A stretch of 20,689 nt of DNA from Thioalkalivibrio sp. (GTDB lineage: Bacteria > Pseudomonadota > Gammaproteobacteria > SpSt-1174): contig DSBO01000009.1 of the NCBI GenBank assembly GCA_011046015.1, positions 1-20,689 on the forward strand. The letters run 5' to 3'. A program made the translations under genes and the position numbers. Shown one piece after another: positions 10,919 through 19,372 of this stretch; the stretch's first letter is position 1, and every line of letters starts with the position of its first letter. A model generated the notes under the pieces. The model made no database searches. It saw only the letters and a list, made by a program, of their open reading frames with translations, and had not been told where the DNA came from.

Positions 10919-12286
10919 ATGGAACTCTCATCCCTTACCGCAATTTCCCCCGTCGACGGCCGCTACGGCGGCAAGACCGAAGCGCTGAGGCCCATCTTCA
11001 GCGAGTACGGCCTGATCCGTCACCGGGTGCTGGTGGAGGTGCGCTGGCTCCAGGCCCTGGCCGCCTGTCCCGAGGTGATCGAGGTCCCCCCGCTCTCCGA
11101 ACACGCCAACCACCTGCTCGACCACCTCGTCGAGAAGTTCAGCGAGGAGGACGCGCAGCGCGTGAAGAACATCGAGCGCACCACCAACCACGACGTGAAG
11201 GCGGTGGAGTACTTCCTCAAGGAAAAGATCGCCGGCAACGCCGAGCTCGAGGCCGTCTCCGAGTTCATCCACTTCGCCTGCACCTCCGAGGACATCAACA
11301 ACCTCGCCTATGCCCTGATGCTCGCCGAGGGCCGCGGCCAGGTGATGCTCAACGAGATGGACGAGATCATCGACGCCCTGCGCACTCTGGCCCACCAGTT
11401 CGCCGACGCCCCGCTGATGTCGCGCACCCACGGCCAGCCGGCCTCGCCAACCACCATGGGCAAGGAATTCGCCAACGTGGTCGCACGCCTGCGCCGCCAG
11501 CGCCAGCAGGTGGCCGCCGTCGAGATGCTCGGCAAGATCAACGGCGCGGTGGGCAACTACAACGCCCACCTGGCCGCCTACCCGGACGTGAACTGGCCGG
11601 CCTTCGCCGAGCAGTTCGTGACCTCGTTGGGGCTCTCCTGGAACCCCTATACCATCCAGATCGAGCCGCACGACTACATCGCCGAGCTGTTCGACGCCGT
11701 GGCCCGCTTCAACACCATCCTCATCGACTTCGCCCGCGACGTCTGGGGCTACATCGCCATGGGCCACTTCCGCCAGAAGGTGGTGGCCGGCGAGGTGGGC
11801 TCCTCCACCATGCCGCACAAGGTCAACCCCATCGACTTCGAGAACGCCGAGGGCAACCTGGGCGTGGCCAACGCCCTGTTCACGCATCTGGCGCAGAAGC
11901 TGCCGGTCTCGCGCTGGCAGCGCGACCTCACCGACTCCACCGTGCTGCGCACCCTGGGCGTGGGCTTTGCCCACAGCAGCATCGCCTACCAGTCGCTGAT
12001 GAAGGGCCTGGGCAAGCTGGAGATCAACCGCGACAGCCTGCAGGACGAGCTCGACCGCAACTGGGAGGTGCTCGCCGAGCCCATCCAGACGGTGATGCGC
12101 CGCTACGGCATCGAGAAGCCCTACGAGAAGCTCAAGGAGCTCACCCGCGGCCAGCGCGTCACGCGCGAGGTGATGCAGGCCTTCGTCGACGGCCTCGACA
12201 TCCCCGAGGAGGCCCGGGCCCACCTGCACGCCATGACCCCGGCCAGCTACATCGGCAACGCCGCCGAACAGGCCCGCAACATCTGA
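10919..12286 (+). CDS. purB: Adenylosuccinate lyase PurB
   Basis: This 455-residue cytoplasmic enzyme catalyses two fumarate-releasing steps of purine synthesis: SAICAR to AICAR, and adenylosuccinate to AMP. It is the E. coli-type lyase, with the N-terminal LTAISPVDGRYGGKT, the catalytic-His region RTHGQPASPTTMGKE (169-183), TSEDINN (122-128) and the superfamily signature GSSTMPHKVNP (294-304). CGGAG lies five bases before the ATG. The stop overlaps the roxA start as TGATG, so roxA is probably translationally coupled. E. coli keeps purB in the same mnmA-hflD-purB neighbourhood, with roxA close by. Confidence 0.98.
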   Translation: MELSSLTAISPVDGRYGGKTEALRPIFSEYGLIRHRVLVEVRWLQALAACPEVIEVPPLSEHANHLLDHLVEKFSEEDAQRVKNIERTTNHDVKAVEYFLKEKIAGNAELEAVSEFIHFACTSEDINNLAYALMLAEGRGQVMLNEMDEIIDALRTLAHQFADAPLMSRTHGQPASPTTMGKEFANVVARLRRQRQQVAAVEMLGKINGAVGNYNAHLAAYPDVNWPAFAEQFVTSLGLSWNPYTIQIEPHDYIAELFDAVARFNTILIDFARDVWGYIAMGHFRQKVVAGEVGSSTMPHKVNPIDFENAEGNLGVANALFTHLAQKLPVSRWQRDLTDSTVLRTLGVGFAHSSIAYQSLMKGLGKLEINRDSLQDELDRNWEVLAEPIQTVMRRYGIEKPYEKLKELTRGQRVTREVMQAFVDGLDIPEEARAHLHAMTPASYIGNAAEQARNI

Positions 12287-13467
12287 TGCAGCTCCTGGGC
12301 GGACTGAGCGCGGAGGCCTTCCTGCGCGACTACTGGCAGCAGCGCCCCCTGCTCGTCCGCCAGGCCATCCCGGGCTTCGCCTCCCCGCTCTCGCCCGACG
12401 AGCTCGCGGGGCTTTCCTGCGAGGAGGGCGTCAGCGCGCGCATCATCCGCGAGCACGGCGAGACCGGGCCGTGGCAGGTAAGCTACGGCCCCTTCGCCGA
12501 ATCAGTCTTCGCCACCCTGCCCGAGACCCACTGGACCCTGCTGGTCTCCGACGTAGAGAAGCACGTGCCGGAACTGCTGAACGTCATCGAGCCCTTCCGT
12601 TTCCTGCCCGACTGGCGCATCGACGACCTCATGATCAGCTACGCCCCCGAGGGCGGCTCGGTGGGCCCGCACATCGACGACTACGACGTGTTCCTGCTGC
12701 AGGCCCACGGCCACCGCCGCTGGCAGGTCGGCGGCGCGCCCCTGCACGAGGAACGCTACCTGCCGGACCTGGAGCTGCGCATCCTGGAGCACTTCGACGC
12801 CGCCGAGGACTGGGTGATGGCCCCCGGCGACATGCTCTACCTGCCGCCGCGCTATGCTCATCACGGCGTGGCCACCGACGACTGCCTCACCTACTCCATC
12901 GGCTTTCGCGCGCCGGCGCAGCGCGAGCTGGTCACGGGCTTTGCCGAGTTCCTCGCCAGCCGTCTGCCAGGCCGGGCTCGCTATGGCGACGCGGGCATGG
13001 CCCCCGTCACGCGCAAGGGCGAGATCGACACACAGGCCCTCGACCGGATCGGCGCGATGCTGGCGCCCGTGCTCCAGGTGGATCGCAACGCGCTCATCGT
13101 CTGGTTCGGCCAGTATGCCACCGAGCTGAAGAATCCCGAACTCGCCGCCCTGCTCTATGATGACGCCCCGGACGATGCCGCCACCCTGCGCGCACAGCTC
13201 GCCAAAGGCCGGCCGCTGGAGCGCGCGGCCGTGTCTCGAACGGCCTTCGTGCCCGCAGCTGAGCGGATCTATTTTTTCTGGGACGGCCAGTGTCGCATCC
13301 TTCCCGACGAGGCACGCGCCACCGTCGAGACACTGTGCGAGGGCTACCGCTACGCCGGGCGCGTGAGCCAGGCACTCGCGCATGACGACGCGCTGTTCGC
13401 ACTGGCCCACGCCCTCTTCCAGAGCGGCTGCCTGGGGTTCGAGGATGACGACGGCGACGCCGCCTGA
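12286..13467 (+). CDS. roxA: Ribosomal protein arginine hydroxylase RoxA/YcfD-type (JmjC/cupin)
   Basis: This 393-residue protein is a 2-oxoglutarate and Fe(II)-dependent oxygenase of the JmjC/cupin group. E. coli RoxA (YcfD) hydroxylates an arginine of ribosomal protein L16 (uL16). The metal-binding triad is visible: His129 and Asp131 in SVGPHIDDYDVFLLQAHG, and a distal His, most likely His192, in LPPRYAHHGVA. The C-terminal half is the winged-helix-like dimerisation part usual for the family, and the overall length fits. It begins within the purB stop (TGATG) and its last 23 bases overlap the next gene. The substrate assignment rests on family membership and conserved position beside purB. 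Confidence 0.92.
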   Translation: MQLLGGLSAEAFLRDYWQQRPLLVRQAIPGFASPLSPDELAGLSCEEGVSARIIREHGETGPWQVSYGPFAESVFATLPETHWTLLVSDVEKHVPELLNVIEPFRFLPDWRIDDLMISYAPEGGSVGPHIDDYDVFLLQAHGHRRWQVGGAPLHEERYLPDLELRILEHFDAAEDWVMAPGDMLYLPPRYAHHGVATDDCLTYSIGFRAPAQRELVTGFAEFLASRLPGRARYGDAGMAPVTRKGEIDTQALDRIGAMLAPVLQVDRNALIVWFGQYATELKNPELAALLYDDAPDDAATLRAQLAKGRPLERAAVSRTAFVPAAERIYFFWDGQCRILPDEARATVETLCEGYRYAGRVSQALAHDDALFALAHALFQSGCLGFEDDDGDAA

Positions 13468-13897
13468 GTTTCGCATACGCATTGCCGACTGGGCGCAGGA
13501 CGGTCCGGCGCTCGCCGCGATCCGCCGTCGCGTGTTCATCGAGGAACAGCGGGTGCCTGAGGCGCTGGAATGGGACGGTCTCGATGTGGGCGCGCTGCAC
13601 CTGCTGGCGGAAGCTCACGATGGCACGCCGATCGGCACCACGCGCCTGCTGGCCGACGGACACATCGGCCGCATGGCCGTGCTTGCTCACTGCCGCGGTC
13701 GCGGCGTGGGTACGGCCCTGCTGATGGCGCTGCTCGACCAGGCGCAGGCGCGGGGGCTCACCGAAGTGTTTCTCCACGCCCAGACCCACGCCATTCCCTT
13801 CTATACCCGTGCCGGCTTCCTGCCCGAAGGCGCCGAGTTCATGGACGCCGGAATTCCACACCGGCAGATGCGCTGCCGGCTTGCCGAACCCGCCTGA
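13445..13897 (+). CDS. GNAT-family N-acetyltransferase
   Basis: The predicted 150-residue protein has the GNAT fold: an N-terminal strand FRIRIADW, VFIEEQRVPEALEWDGLD (30-47), the acetyl-CoA pyrophosphate-binding loop RGRGVG (84-89) followed by helix TALLMALLDQAQARG, and the terminal HAQTHAIPFYTRAGF segment. It should transfer an acetyl group from acetyl-CoA to an unknown amine. The ATG at 13445 overlaps the 3' end of roxA by 23 bases in another frame, so co-translation with roxA is likely; an upstream in-frame ATG at 13382 would overlap roxA much more and adds unconserved-looking sequence. The VFIEEQ pattern resembles the ElaA/YjcF-like GNAT group. Whether it acts on the ribosome, like its neighbour, is speculation. 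Confidence 0.88.
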   Translation: MTTATPPEFRIRIADWAQDGPALAAIRRRVFIEEQRVPEALEWDGLDVGALHLLAEAHDGTPIGTTRLLADGHIGRMAVLAHCRGRGVGTALLMALLDQAQARGLTEVFLHAQTHAIPFYTRAGFLPEGAEFMDAGIPHRQMRCRLAEPA

Positions 13898-14004
13898 ACC
13901 CGATGCGCATCACATACGCAGCACGGCCCTGAATCCCCCCTGTCGTCTCGACCGGCCCGATACGCTATCCTCCGTCGGTAGGAACCGATACCAATAATGC
14001 CGCC

Positions 14005-14544
14005 ATGGCCGACGAGACCACACACCCGCTGCTGACCGATCCCGACCGTTACCAGCTCGGGGCGAATCACGAGCCGCTGATCCTCGACACCATCGAGCTC
14101 AATCGCGCCGCCGCATTGCGCCTCGCGCAGCAGGCCCGTCGCTCGCTGTACATCGTCACACGCGACCTCGATCCCGCCGTGTACGACAACAACGAATTCG
14201 ATACCGCTCTGGCCGAGCTTGCGCGCCAGAGTCGCTACGCCGAGATTCGCATCCTCGTGAACAATACCGAGCCCGCCATCGCCTACGGTCATCGCCTCAT
14301 CGAGACGGCGCGCCGACTAAGCAGCTACATCCAGATACGGCGTATCAACCCCGATCACAGCCACTGTAACGAGGCCTACCTCATCGCCGACCGGCGCGGC
14401 GTGCTGCACCGTGGCAAGGCCGACCTCTACGAGGCCACACTGGAATTCAACAACCCCGCCCGCGCCCGGGACCTCCATGCCCAGTTCCTGAGCCTGTGGG
14501 AGCCGGCCGAACACGATCCCAATTTCAAGAGGCTGCACATCTGA
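14005..14544 (+). CDS. Conserved hypothetical protein, PLD-like fold (DUF7931-like)
   Basis: This 179-residue soluble protein has no signal peptide and looks like the uncharacterised group often labelled DUF7931. It shows alternating helices and strands: ARRSLYIVTRDLDPAVYD (45-61), a helix over FDTALAELARQ (65-75), IRILVNN (81-87), and a second strand pair EAYLIADRRGVLHRG (123-137). The layout recalls half of a phospholipase D domain, but no intact HxKxxxxD motif is seen, so catalysis is not supported. Its stop overlaps the start of the secretin-like gene (TGATG), linking the two. The 107 bases upstream hold no strong promoter. No function is known to me. Confidence 0.75.
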   Translation: MADETTHPLLTDPDRYQLGANHEPLILDTIELNRAAALRLAQQARRSLYIVTRDLDPAVYDNNEFDTALAELARQSRYAEIRILVNNTEPAIAYGHRLIETARRLSSYIQIRRINPDHSHCNEAYLIADRRGVLHRGKADLYEATLEFNNPARARDLHAQFLSLWEPAEHDPNFKRLHI

Positions 14545-15362
14545 TGCGCATCGTGCCGCTCCTGCTGGGCCTCCTGCTTGTGCTGACCACCCTGACCGCC
14601 ACCGCCCGCGACCAGGTCGAGATCATCGAACTGCGCAACCGCCCAGCCGAGGAAGTCATCCCCCTCGTGCGCCCCCTGCTCAATCCGGGGGACGCCCTCA
14701 CGGGCACCGGCTATCAGCTCATTATTCGCGCCAGCCCCGAGCGCATCAGTGAAGTCCGCGACCTGGTCCGCCGGCTCGACCAGGGCCTGCGCAACCTGTT
14801 CATCACGGTGCGTGCCGGCCGTGTCGAAGAACGCCACGATCGGGGCGTCAATGTGTCCGGCCGCATCGAGACGGGCGATGGCCGCGTGACCATTGGGCAA
14901 AGCCGCGACGAAGGTGTCGACGTCAGGCTGCGCGACCGCAGTACGCAGGGTCAAAGCACCCAGAGCCACGGCCTGCGCCTCCTCGAAGGTCAGAGCGCCT
15001 TCATTCGCACCGGCGGCGAAGTGCCCTACATCACCACGACCACCATCATCACCGGCCGCCGGGTTACCACCATCGGCGGCACCGATTTCCACCGCGTGGA
15101 AAGTGGTTTCTACGTCACGCCCCGTATCCAGGGCAACCAGGTCATCCTGCGGATCCGTCCGGTGCAGTCGTCGCTCAATGCCGACGGCAGCATCGACGTC
15201 CAGGAAGCAGAAACCGTCATCAGCGGCGCGGTTGGCGAATGGATCACCATCGGCGGCGCGATGCATGAAGAGGAACGCAGCTCGCAGGGAGTATTGTCCT
15301 CCCGCCGAACCACCGGGGATCGCGAGGATGTGATCAGCGTCCGGGTGGAGACACTGGATTAA
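14544..15362 (+). CDS. Short stand-alone secretin-domain protein
   Basis: This 272-residue protein has a signal peptide (residues 1-21, ending ATA-RD), a short secretin-N/NolW-like domain (about 24-80, with a typical LIIRASPERISEVRDLVRRLD) and a region like the secretin C-terminal domain (about 145-242): LLEGQSAFIRTGGEVPYI, GFYVTPRIQGNQVILRIRP, and AVGEWITIGG. Secretins form outer-membrane channels for type II and III secretion and type IV pili, but those proteins usually have more than 400 residues and several N domains. None of the other secretion or pilus genes lie nearby. It may be a small periplasmic or outer-membrane assembly of unknown role. The ATG at 14544 overlaps the previous stop, and AAGAGG at 14527-14532 can serve as its ribosome-binding site. 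Confidence 0.82.
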   Translation: MRIVPLLLGLLLVLTTLTATARDQVEIIELRNRPAEEVIPLVRPLLNPGDALTGTGYQLIIRASPERISEVRDLVRRLDQGLRNLFITVRAGRVEERHDRGVNVSGRIETGDGRVTIGQSRDEGVDVRLRDRSTQGQSTQSHGLRLLEGQSAFIRTGGEVPYITTTTIITGRRVTTIGGTDFHRVESGFYVTPRIQGNQVILRIRPVQSSLNADGSIDVQEAETVISGAVGEWITIGGAMHEEERSSQGVLSSRRTTGDREDVISVRVETLD

Positions 15363-15547
15363 CGCGTGCGTCTGGCCATACACAGGAATCCGGCGCCGAT
15401 GGACAGTGGCAACGGAGGTGAAATGGCAGCCGCGTCCATGCCGGTCGAGCACTGCGGCGGGGCATTCGGTCGACCTCCCGCTGTGTACATGCACGATCCC
15501 TGTAGTCTATTGACGACCCCCTCAACAACCGAAGGTAAGGAGACAGC

Positions 15548-15904
15548 ATGATGAACTCTATCCACCTACGCCGCGCAGTGGCCTTTCCCCTGATCATTGT
15601 CTTTCTGCTGGGCGGGCTTGTCGGCCAGACCGCGGTAGCCGGCATGGTCGGGACCGACACGGTCCTCTCCGAACGGGCTGAAGCGGATGAGCGCGCCAGG
15701 CTGCACGCCCTGCTCGACCGCGAAGACGTGCAGGAAAAACTGGTGGAATACGGGGTATCACCCGAGGAAGCCGCCGAGCGCGTCGCGGCACTGACCGATC
15801 AGGAGGCGCTGGAACTGGCGCAGAACATCGACGAACTGCCTGCTGGCGGCAGCACGACCGCGCTGCTGCTGGTGATCATCATCCTGCTCCTGCTGCTGCG
15901 CTAA
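15548..15904 (+). CDS. PA2779-family small membrane protein
   Basis: This 118-residue protein has an N-terminal signal segment (about 10-31), a soluble helical middle (about 38-95) with SERAEADERARLHALLDRED and VSPEEAAERVAALTD, a short linker PAGG and a C-terminal hydrophobic helix (103-117) ending in one arginine. That pattern matches the PA2779 family, of unknown function. In Pseudomonas such genes lie beside a C39-peptidase-like PA2778 gene; no such gene is next to it here. AAGGAG at 15537-15542 supports a start at ATG 15548 or the adjacent ATG 15551. The 185 bases before it show no strong promoter match. Confidence 0.82.
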   Translation: MMNSIHLRRAVAFPLIIVFLLGGLVGQTAVAGMVGTDTVLSERAEADERARLHALLDREDVQEKLVEYGVSPEEAAERVAALTDQEALELAQNIDELPAGGSTTALLLVIIILLLLLR

Positions 15905-15921
15905 TCGCTACCACGTCTGTA

Positions 15922-15956
15922 CGGGCCGCCCAATCACGAACGTCAAGGGCGGCCCG
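15922..15956. terminator. 10-bp GC inverted repeat between convergent genes
   Basis: CGGGCCGCCC and GGGCGGCCCG form a perfect 10-bp stem with a 15-base loop. It lies 18 bases after the PA2779-family stop and 59 bases beyond the 3' end of the converging ATPase gene. The position fits a bidirectional terminator, but there is no T-run on either strand. Confidence 0.4.
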
Positions 15957-16014
15957 GCGGCTCTGCCCGGGCGGTGCATCCCGCTCCGGCTTCCTCCGCT
16001 GACAGGTCCGGCCG

Positions 16015-18678
16015 CTAGCGACCGGGACCCGCCGCGCGCCACACCAGTTTTCGCAACTCCTCCAGCAGCAACACGCTGGAAGCCACCCCGGCGGCGAGCA
16101 GCCAGTCGGTGCCGCTTAGATCAGTGGTTCCGAAGATCGCCTGTGCCGGCGGCCAGTGCACGGCGATCACCTGTAGCAGCAGCACACCGGCCAGCGCGAA
16201 CCACAGCTTTTGGTTGCGCAGAAAATTGGCGTTGAAGGCGGTGCCATGCTCGGCACGGGCATTGAAGACGTTGAAGAACTGGAACAGTACGAAGGTGGTA
16301 AACGCGAGCGTGACCGCGTAATCCCGCCCATGTCCGTTCAGGGCGTAGGTGAAGAGCAAAAGCGTGCCGACCATCATGGTGATGCCGAACAGCAGCAGCC
16401 GCGCCAGACGCGAACCGGTGAGGATTTGCGAACCGGGGGTGCGGGGCGACTCCTGCATCAGCCCGGGACGTGCCGGCTCGACGCCCAGCGTCATCGCGGG
16501 CGGACCATCCATGATGATATTGATCCACAGCAGCTGGATGGCGGTGAAGGGCGTGGGCAGGGCGAGTAACGTGGCGGCCAGCACGGTGAGGATGGCCGCG
16601 ATGTTGGTCGACAGCTGGAAGCGCACGAACTTGACGATATTGTCGTAGATAACGCGCCCCTCCTCCACCGCGTGCTCGATGGTGACGAAATTGTCGTCGG
16701 TGAGCACCAGGGTCGCGGCCTCTCGCGTGACGGCGGTTCCGGTATCACCCATGGCCACCCCGATGTCGGCCGCCTTGAGGGCGGGGGCGTCATTGACGCC
16801 ATCACCGGTCATCGCGACCACGTGGCCGTCGGCCTTGAGCGCCTTCACGATCTTCACCTTGTGCTGTGGTGAGACCCGGGCGAACACGGTAATGGCATCG
16901 ATGCGCCCGGCCAGCTCGTCGGCGCGCATCGCATCGAGCTCCGCGCCCGTGACCACCTCGCCTTCGAGGCCGAGTTCGCGAGCGACCGCCGCGGCCGTGG
17001 TCCGATGGTCGCCAGTGATCATCTTCACCTGGATACCCGCCTTCCGGCAGTTTTCGATCGCCCCCGCCGCCTCCGGACGTGGCGGATCCATCAGGCCGAC
17101 GAGCCCGAGGAAGGTCCAGCCCCCCACCCACGCGCCCAGGTCGCCAGCAGGGTCGAAGTCCTTCGCGGGAATCGTGCGCCGGGCCACGGCCAGCACGCGC
17201 ATGGCCTGACCGGCCAGGCGCTCGTTCTCGCCCCGGATGGTCGCGCACAGCCCCTCGTCCAGCGGCTCGGGGTCAGTACCGGTCCACCAGTGACTGGCAT
17301 GCTCCAGCAATACGTCGGGTGCGCCCTTCACGTACATCTCGACGTCGTCGCCACGATGGTGGAAGCTGACCATAAACTTGTGCGCCGAGTCGAACGGGAT
17401 CTCGGCGATGCGCGGACGGCGGCCCTGCTCATCGACCGGGTCGATCCCTCCCTTCTGCGCCAGCACGTAGAGCGCGCCCTCCGTGGGGGCGCCGATGAGC
17501 TTCCCGTCGCGCACCCGCGACTCGGTACACAGCGCCATCGGCAGCAACAGCGGCCGCAGTCCGGGGTCACCATTCCATTCGATCTCCCCCTCCGGCAGGT
17601 AACCCTGCCCGGTCACGGTAAAGCGCCGCCCGGCGTACCAGCCGGCGCGGGCGGTCATCTCGTTGAGGGTGAGCGTGCCGGTCTTGTCGGTACAGATCAC
17701 CGTGGTGGAACCGAGGGTTTCGACCGCCGACAGCCGCTTCAGAATGGCGCGCTTGCGCGCCATGCGCCACATGCCGATGGCAAGCGTCACCGTCACCACG
17801 GCGGGAAGGCCTTCGGGCACTGCGGCCACGGCCAGCGCCACCGCGGTCATGGCCGCGTCGGCCCAGGGCGTGCCGCGCCAGACGGTGAGGGCGAAGATCC
17901 CCAGCACCACGACGCCCGCAATGGTCGCCAGCCGCTTGCCGAGTACGTCGAGCTGTTGCTGCAGGGGCGTGGACGGGTCCGGGGTCTCGGCAATCATTGC
18001 GGCAATGCCGCCCATCTCGGTGTGCATGCCCGTGGCCACGACCAGCATCTCGCCCCGGCCCCGGGTGACGATGGTGTTCATGTACAGCATGTTGCAGCGC
18101 TCGGCGAGCGGCAGGTCGGCCGGCTCCAGGACGGACACCTGCTTGCCGACCGCCTGGGACTCCCCGGTGAGCGCGGCCTCCTGCACCTCCAGGCCGTGGG
18201 CCGCCACGAGCCGCCCGTCCGCCGGTACCTGTTCGCCGGCCTCCAGCAGAACGACGTCGCCCGGCACCAGGCTCACCGCATCCACCTCCTGCACGTGGCC
18301 GTCGCGCCGCACCCGTGCCGTGGGCAACAGCATTTCCTTGAGCGCCGCCAACGTGCGTTCGGCGCGGTGCTCCTGGTAGAAGCCAAGCCCGGCGTTGAAC
18401 ACGACGACGATGAGGATGACGATGACGTCCTTGAGATCACCGATGGCCCCGGCGAGCACCGCGGCCAGCAGCAGGACGATGATGAGCACGCTCCTGAACT
18501 GGTCCAGGAAACGGCGCCAGGCCGGGCGCGCGGGCACCTCGGCGAGGCGGTTCTCGCCGAAACGCCGCTGACGCCCGGCCACTTCACCGGCCGACAACCC
18601 GGCCACGGTGTCGGTCCCCAGCGACGCGGCAGCCTCGCTGGCGTCAAGCAGGTGCCAGGGTTTATCCGGCAGTTCCAT
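16015..18678 (-). CDS. P2-type cation-transporting ATPase (probable Ca2+ or Mn2+ pump)
   Basis: This 887-residue membrane pump has all P-type ATPase signatures: TGES (171-174), the phosphorylated Asp331 in CTDKTGTLT, KGAPD in the nucleotide domain, and MTGDGVNDAPAL (623-634). About ten membrane helices are expected. Helix 4 carries PEGLP (288-292) and helix 6 has Asn720 and Asp724 in INIIMDGPPA, matching calcium site II of SERCA. In helix 5 the SERCA SSNVGE motif reads STNIAA, so the site I glutamate (Glu771) is replaced by Ala695. A single-ion pump like yeast PMR1, which moves Ca2+ or Mn2+, fits best. I chose the ATG at 18678 because GGAGGAG lies ten bases upstream; an upstream ATG would add 15 residues. 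It follows nudF on the same strand. Confidence 0.93.
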   Translation of the reverse strand: MELPDKPWHLLDASEAAASLGTDTVAGLSAGEVAGRQRRFGENRLAEVPARPAWRRFLDQFRSVLIIVLLLAAVLAGAIGDLKDVIVILIVVVFNAGLGFYQEHRAERTLAALKEMLLPTARVRRDGHVQEVDAVSLVPGDVVLLEAGEQVPADGRLVAAHGLEVQEAALTGESQAVGKQVSVLEPADLPLAERCNMLYMNTIVTRGRGEMLVVATGMHTEMGGIAAMIAETPDPSTPLQQQLDVLGKRLATIAGVVVLGIFALTVWRGTPWADAAMTAVALAVAAVPEGLPAVVTVTLAIGMWRMARKRAILKRLSAVETLGSTTVICTDKTGTLTLNEMTARAGWYAGRRFTVTGQGYLPEGEIEWNGDPGLRPLLLPMALCTESRVRDGKLIGAPTEGALYVLAQKGGIDPVDEQGRRPRIAEIPFDSAHKFMVSFHHRGDDVEMYVKGAPDVLLEHASHWWTGTDPEPLDEGLCATIRGENERLAGQAMRVLAVARRTIPAKDFDPAGDLGAWVGGWTFLGLVGLMDPPRPEAAGAIENCRKAGIQVKMITGDHRTTAAAVARELGLEGEVVTGAELDAMRADELAGRIDAITVFARVSPQHKVKIVKALKADGHVVAMTGDGVNDAPALKAADIGVAMGDTGTAVTREAATLVLTDDNFVTIEHAVEEGRVIYDNIVKFVRFQLSTNIAAILTVLAATLLALPTPFTAIQLLWINIIMDGPPAMTLGVEPARPGLMQESPRTPGSQILTGSRLARLLLFGITMMVGTLLLFTYALNGHGRDYAVTLAFTTFVLFQFFNVFNARAEHGTAFNANFLRNQKLWFALAGVLLLQVIAVHWPPAQAIFGTTDLSGTDWLLAAGVASSVLLLEELRKLVWRAAGPGR

Positions 18679-18737
18679 GTGCCATGCACTCCTCCCGGCA
18701 GTGAAATGGGGTGTTGGTGCCAATGGTCAGAAGTCTA

Positions 18738-19328
18738 TCAGCCCCAGCGCACGCGCAGGGTCTCACGGTTCAGGCGCAGCCACTGCAGGGCGATAATCGG
18801 AATCGCCGAATTGATGATGCCGCAATCGAGCAGGTCGAAGGCCTCCTGCGTATCCACCACCCGCACGCAGATGTCCTCCCCCTCCTCGGCGACCCCGTGC
18901 AAGCCACCAAGCCCCGCGCTGTCCACCTGGGCCACGAACAGGGAGATCTGCTCGTCGGAGCTGCTCGGCGAGGGCAGGTAGTGATGCGTGCGTGCGAACG
19001 CACCGAGCACGCAACCGGCCTCTTCCATGGCCTCGCGGCGCGCCACCTCTTCGGGCTGTTCGCCCGGCTCGACGATGCCGGCGACGATCTCGGTGAGCCA
19101 GGGCCCGGTGGCGGCCTCGAGCGCGCCGATACGAAACTGTTCGATGAGCACAACGCGATCGCGCGCCGCATCGTACGGCAGCACCGCCACGGATTGGCGC
19201 TGGACCAGCATCTCGCGCGTCAAGGGTGCGCTCATGGTCCCGTCGAAACGCGTGTGACGCAGCTCATACCGCAGGAACTCGAAGAACCCCTTGTAGAGCC
19301 GTTGCCGATTGAGGATTTCCCACTTCAT
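18738..19328 (-). CDS. nudF: ADP-ribose pyrophosphatase, NudF-type Nudix hydrolase
   Basis: This 196-residue protein hydrolyses ADP-ribose to AMP and ribose 5-phosphate. The Nudix box runs from Gly84 to Val107, with Gly84, Glu90, REAMEE (98-103) and Gly105 at the expected positions. The N-terminal RYELRHTRFDGTMSAPLTREM and VLIEQFRIGA (60-69) are typical of the E. coli NudF group, and the length is close to its 209 residues. Only 59 bases separate its stop from the ATPase start, so the two may share a transcript. E. coli nudF is followed by yqiB and cpdA, which are absent here. The gene starts at ATG 19328, 44 bases from a divergent gene. No clear ribosome-binding site is seen. Confidence 0.92.
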   Translation of the reverse strand: MKWEILNRQRLYKGFFEFLRYELRHTRFDGTMSAPLTREMLVQRQSVAVLPYDAARDRVVLIEQFRIGALEAATGPWLTEIVAGIVEPGEQPEEVARREAMEEAGCVLGAFARTHHYLPSPSSSDEQISLFVAQVDSAGLGGLHGVAEEGEDICVRVVDTQEAFDLLDCGIINSAIPIIALQWLRLNRETLRVRWG

Positions 19329-19359
19329 CTGCGCGGTATGTGATTTTCCCGTGAGCGCC

Positions 19360-19365
19360 TATAAT
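19360..19365 (+). promoter_or_regulatory. -10 box for the 100-residue hypothetical gene
   Basis: TATAAT is a perfect -10 consensus only seven bases before the ATG at 19373. With the usual distance to the transcription start, the message would begin at or one base before the start codon, so it would be leaderless or nearly so. The -35 region has no convincing consensus. Confidence 0.5.
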
Positions 19366-19372
19366 CGGCGGG

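Noticed and set aside
10928..12229. A 433-codon minus-strand frame opposite purB.
   Set aside because: It lies wholly antisense to purB, has a His/Gly/Val-rich shadow composition and no ribosome-binding site or promoter of its own.
15366..15551. A 61-codon plus-strand frame in the gap before the PA2779-family gene.
   Set aside because: It shows no family resemblance or ribosome-binding site, and its end overlaps the well-supported start at 15548.
17005..18981. A 658-codon plus-strand frame across the ATPase gene.
   Set aside because: It is antisense to a clear P-type ATPase with every catalytic motif and continues into the end of nudF. It has no domain of its own.
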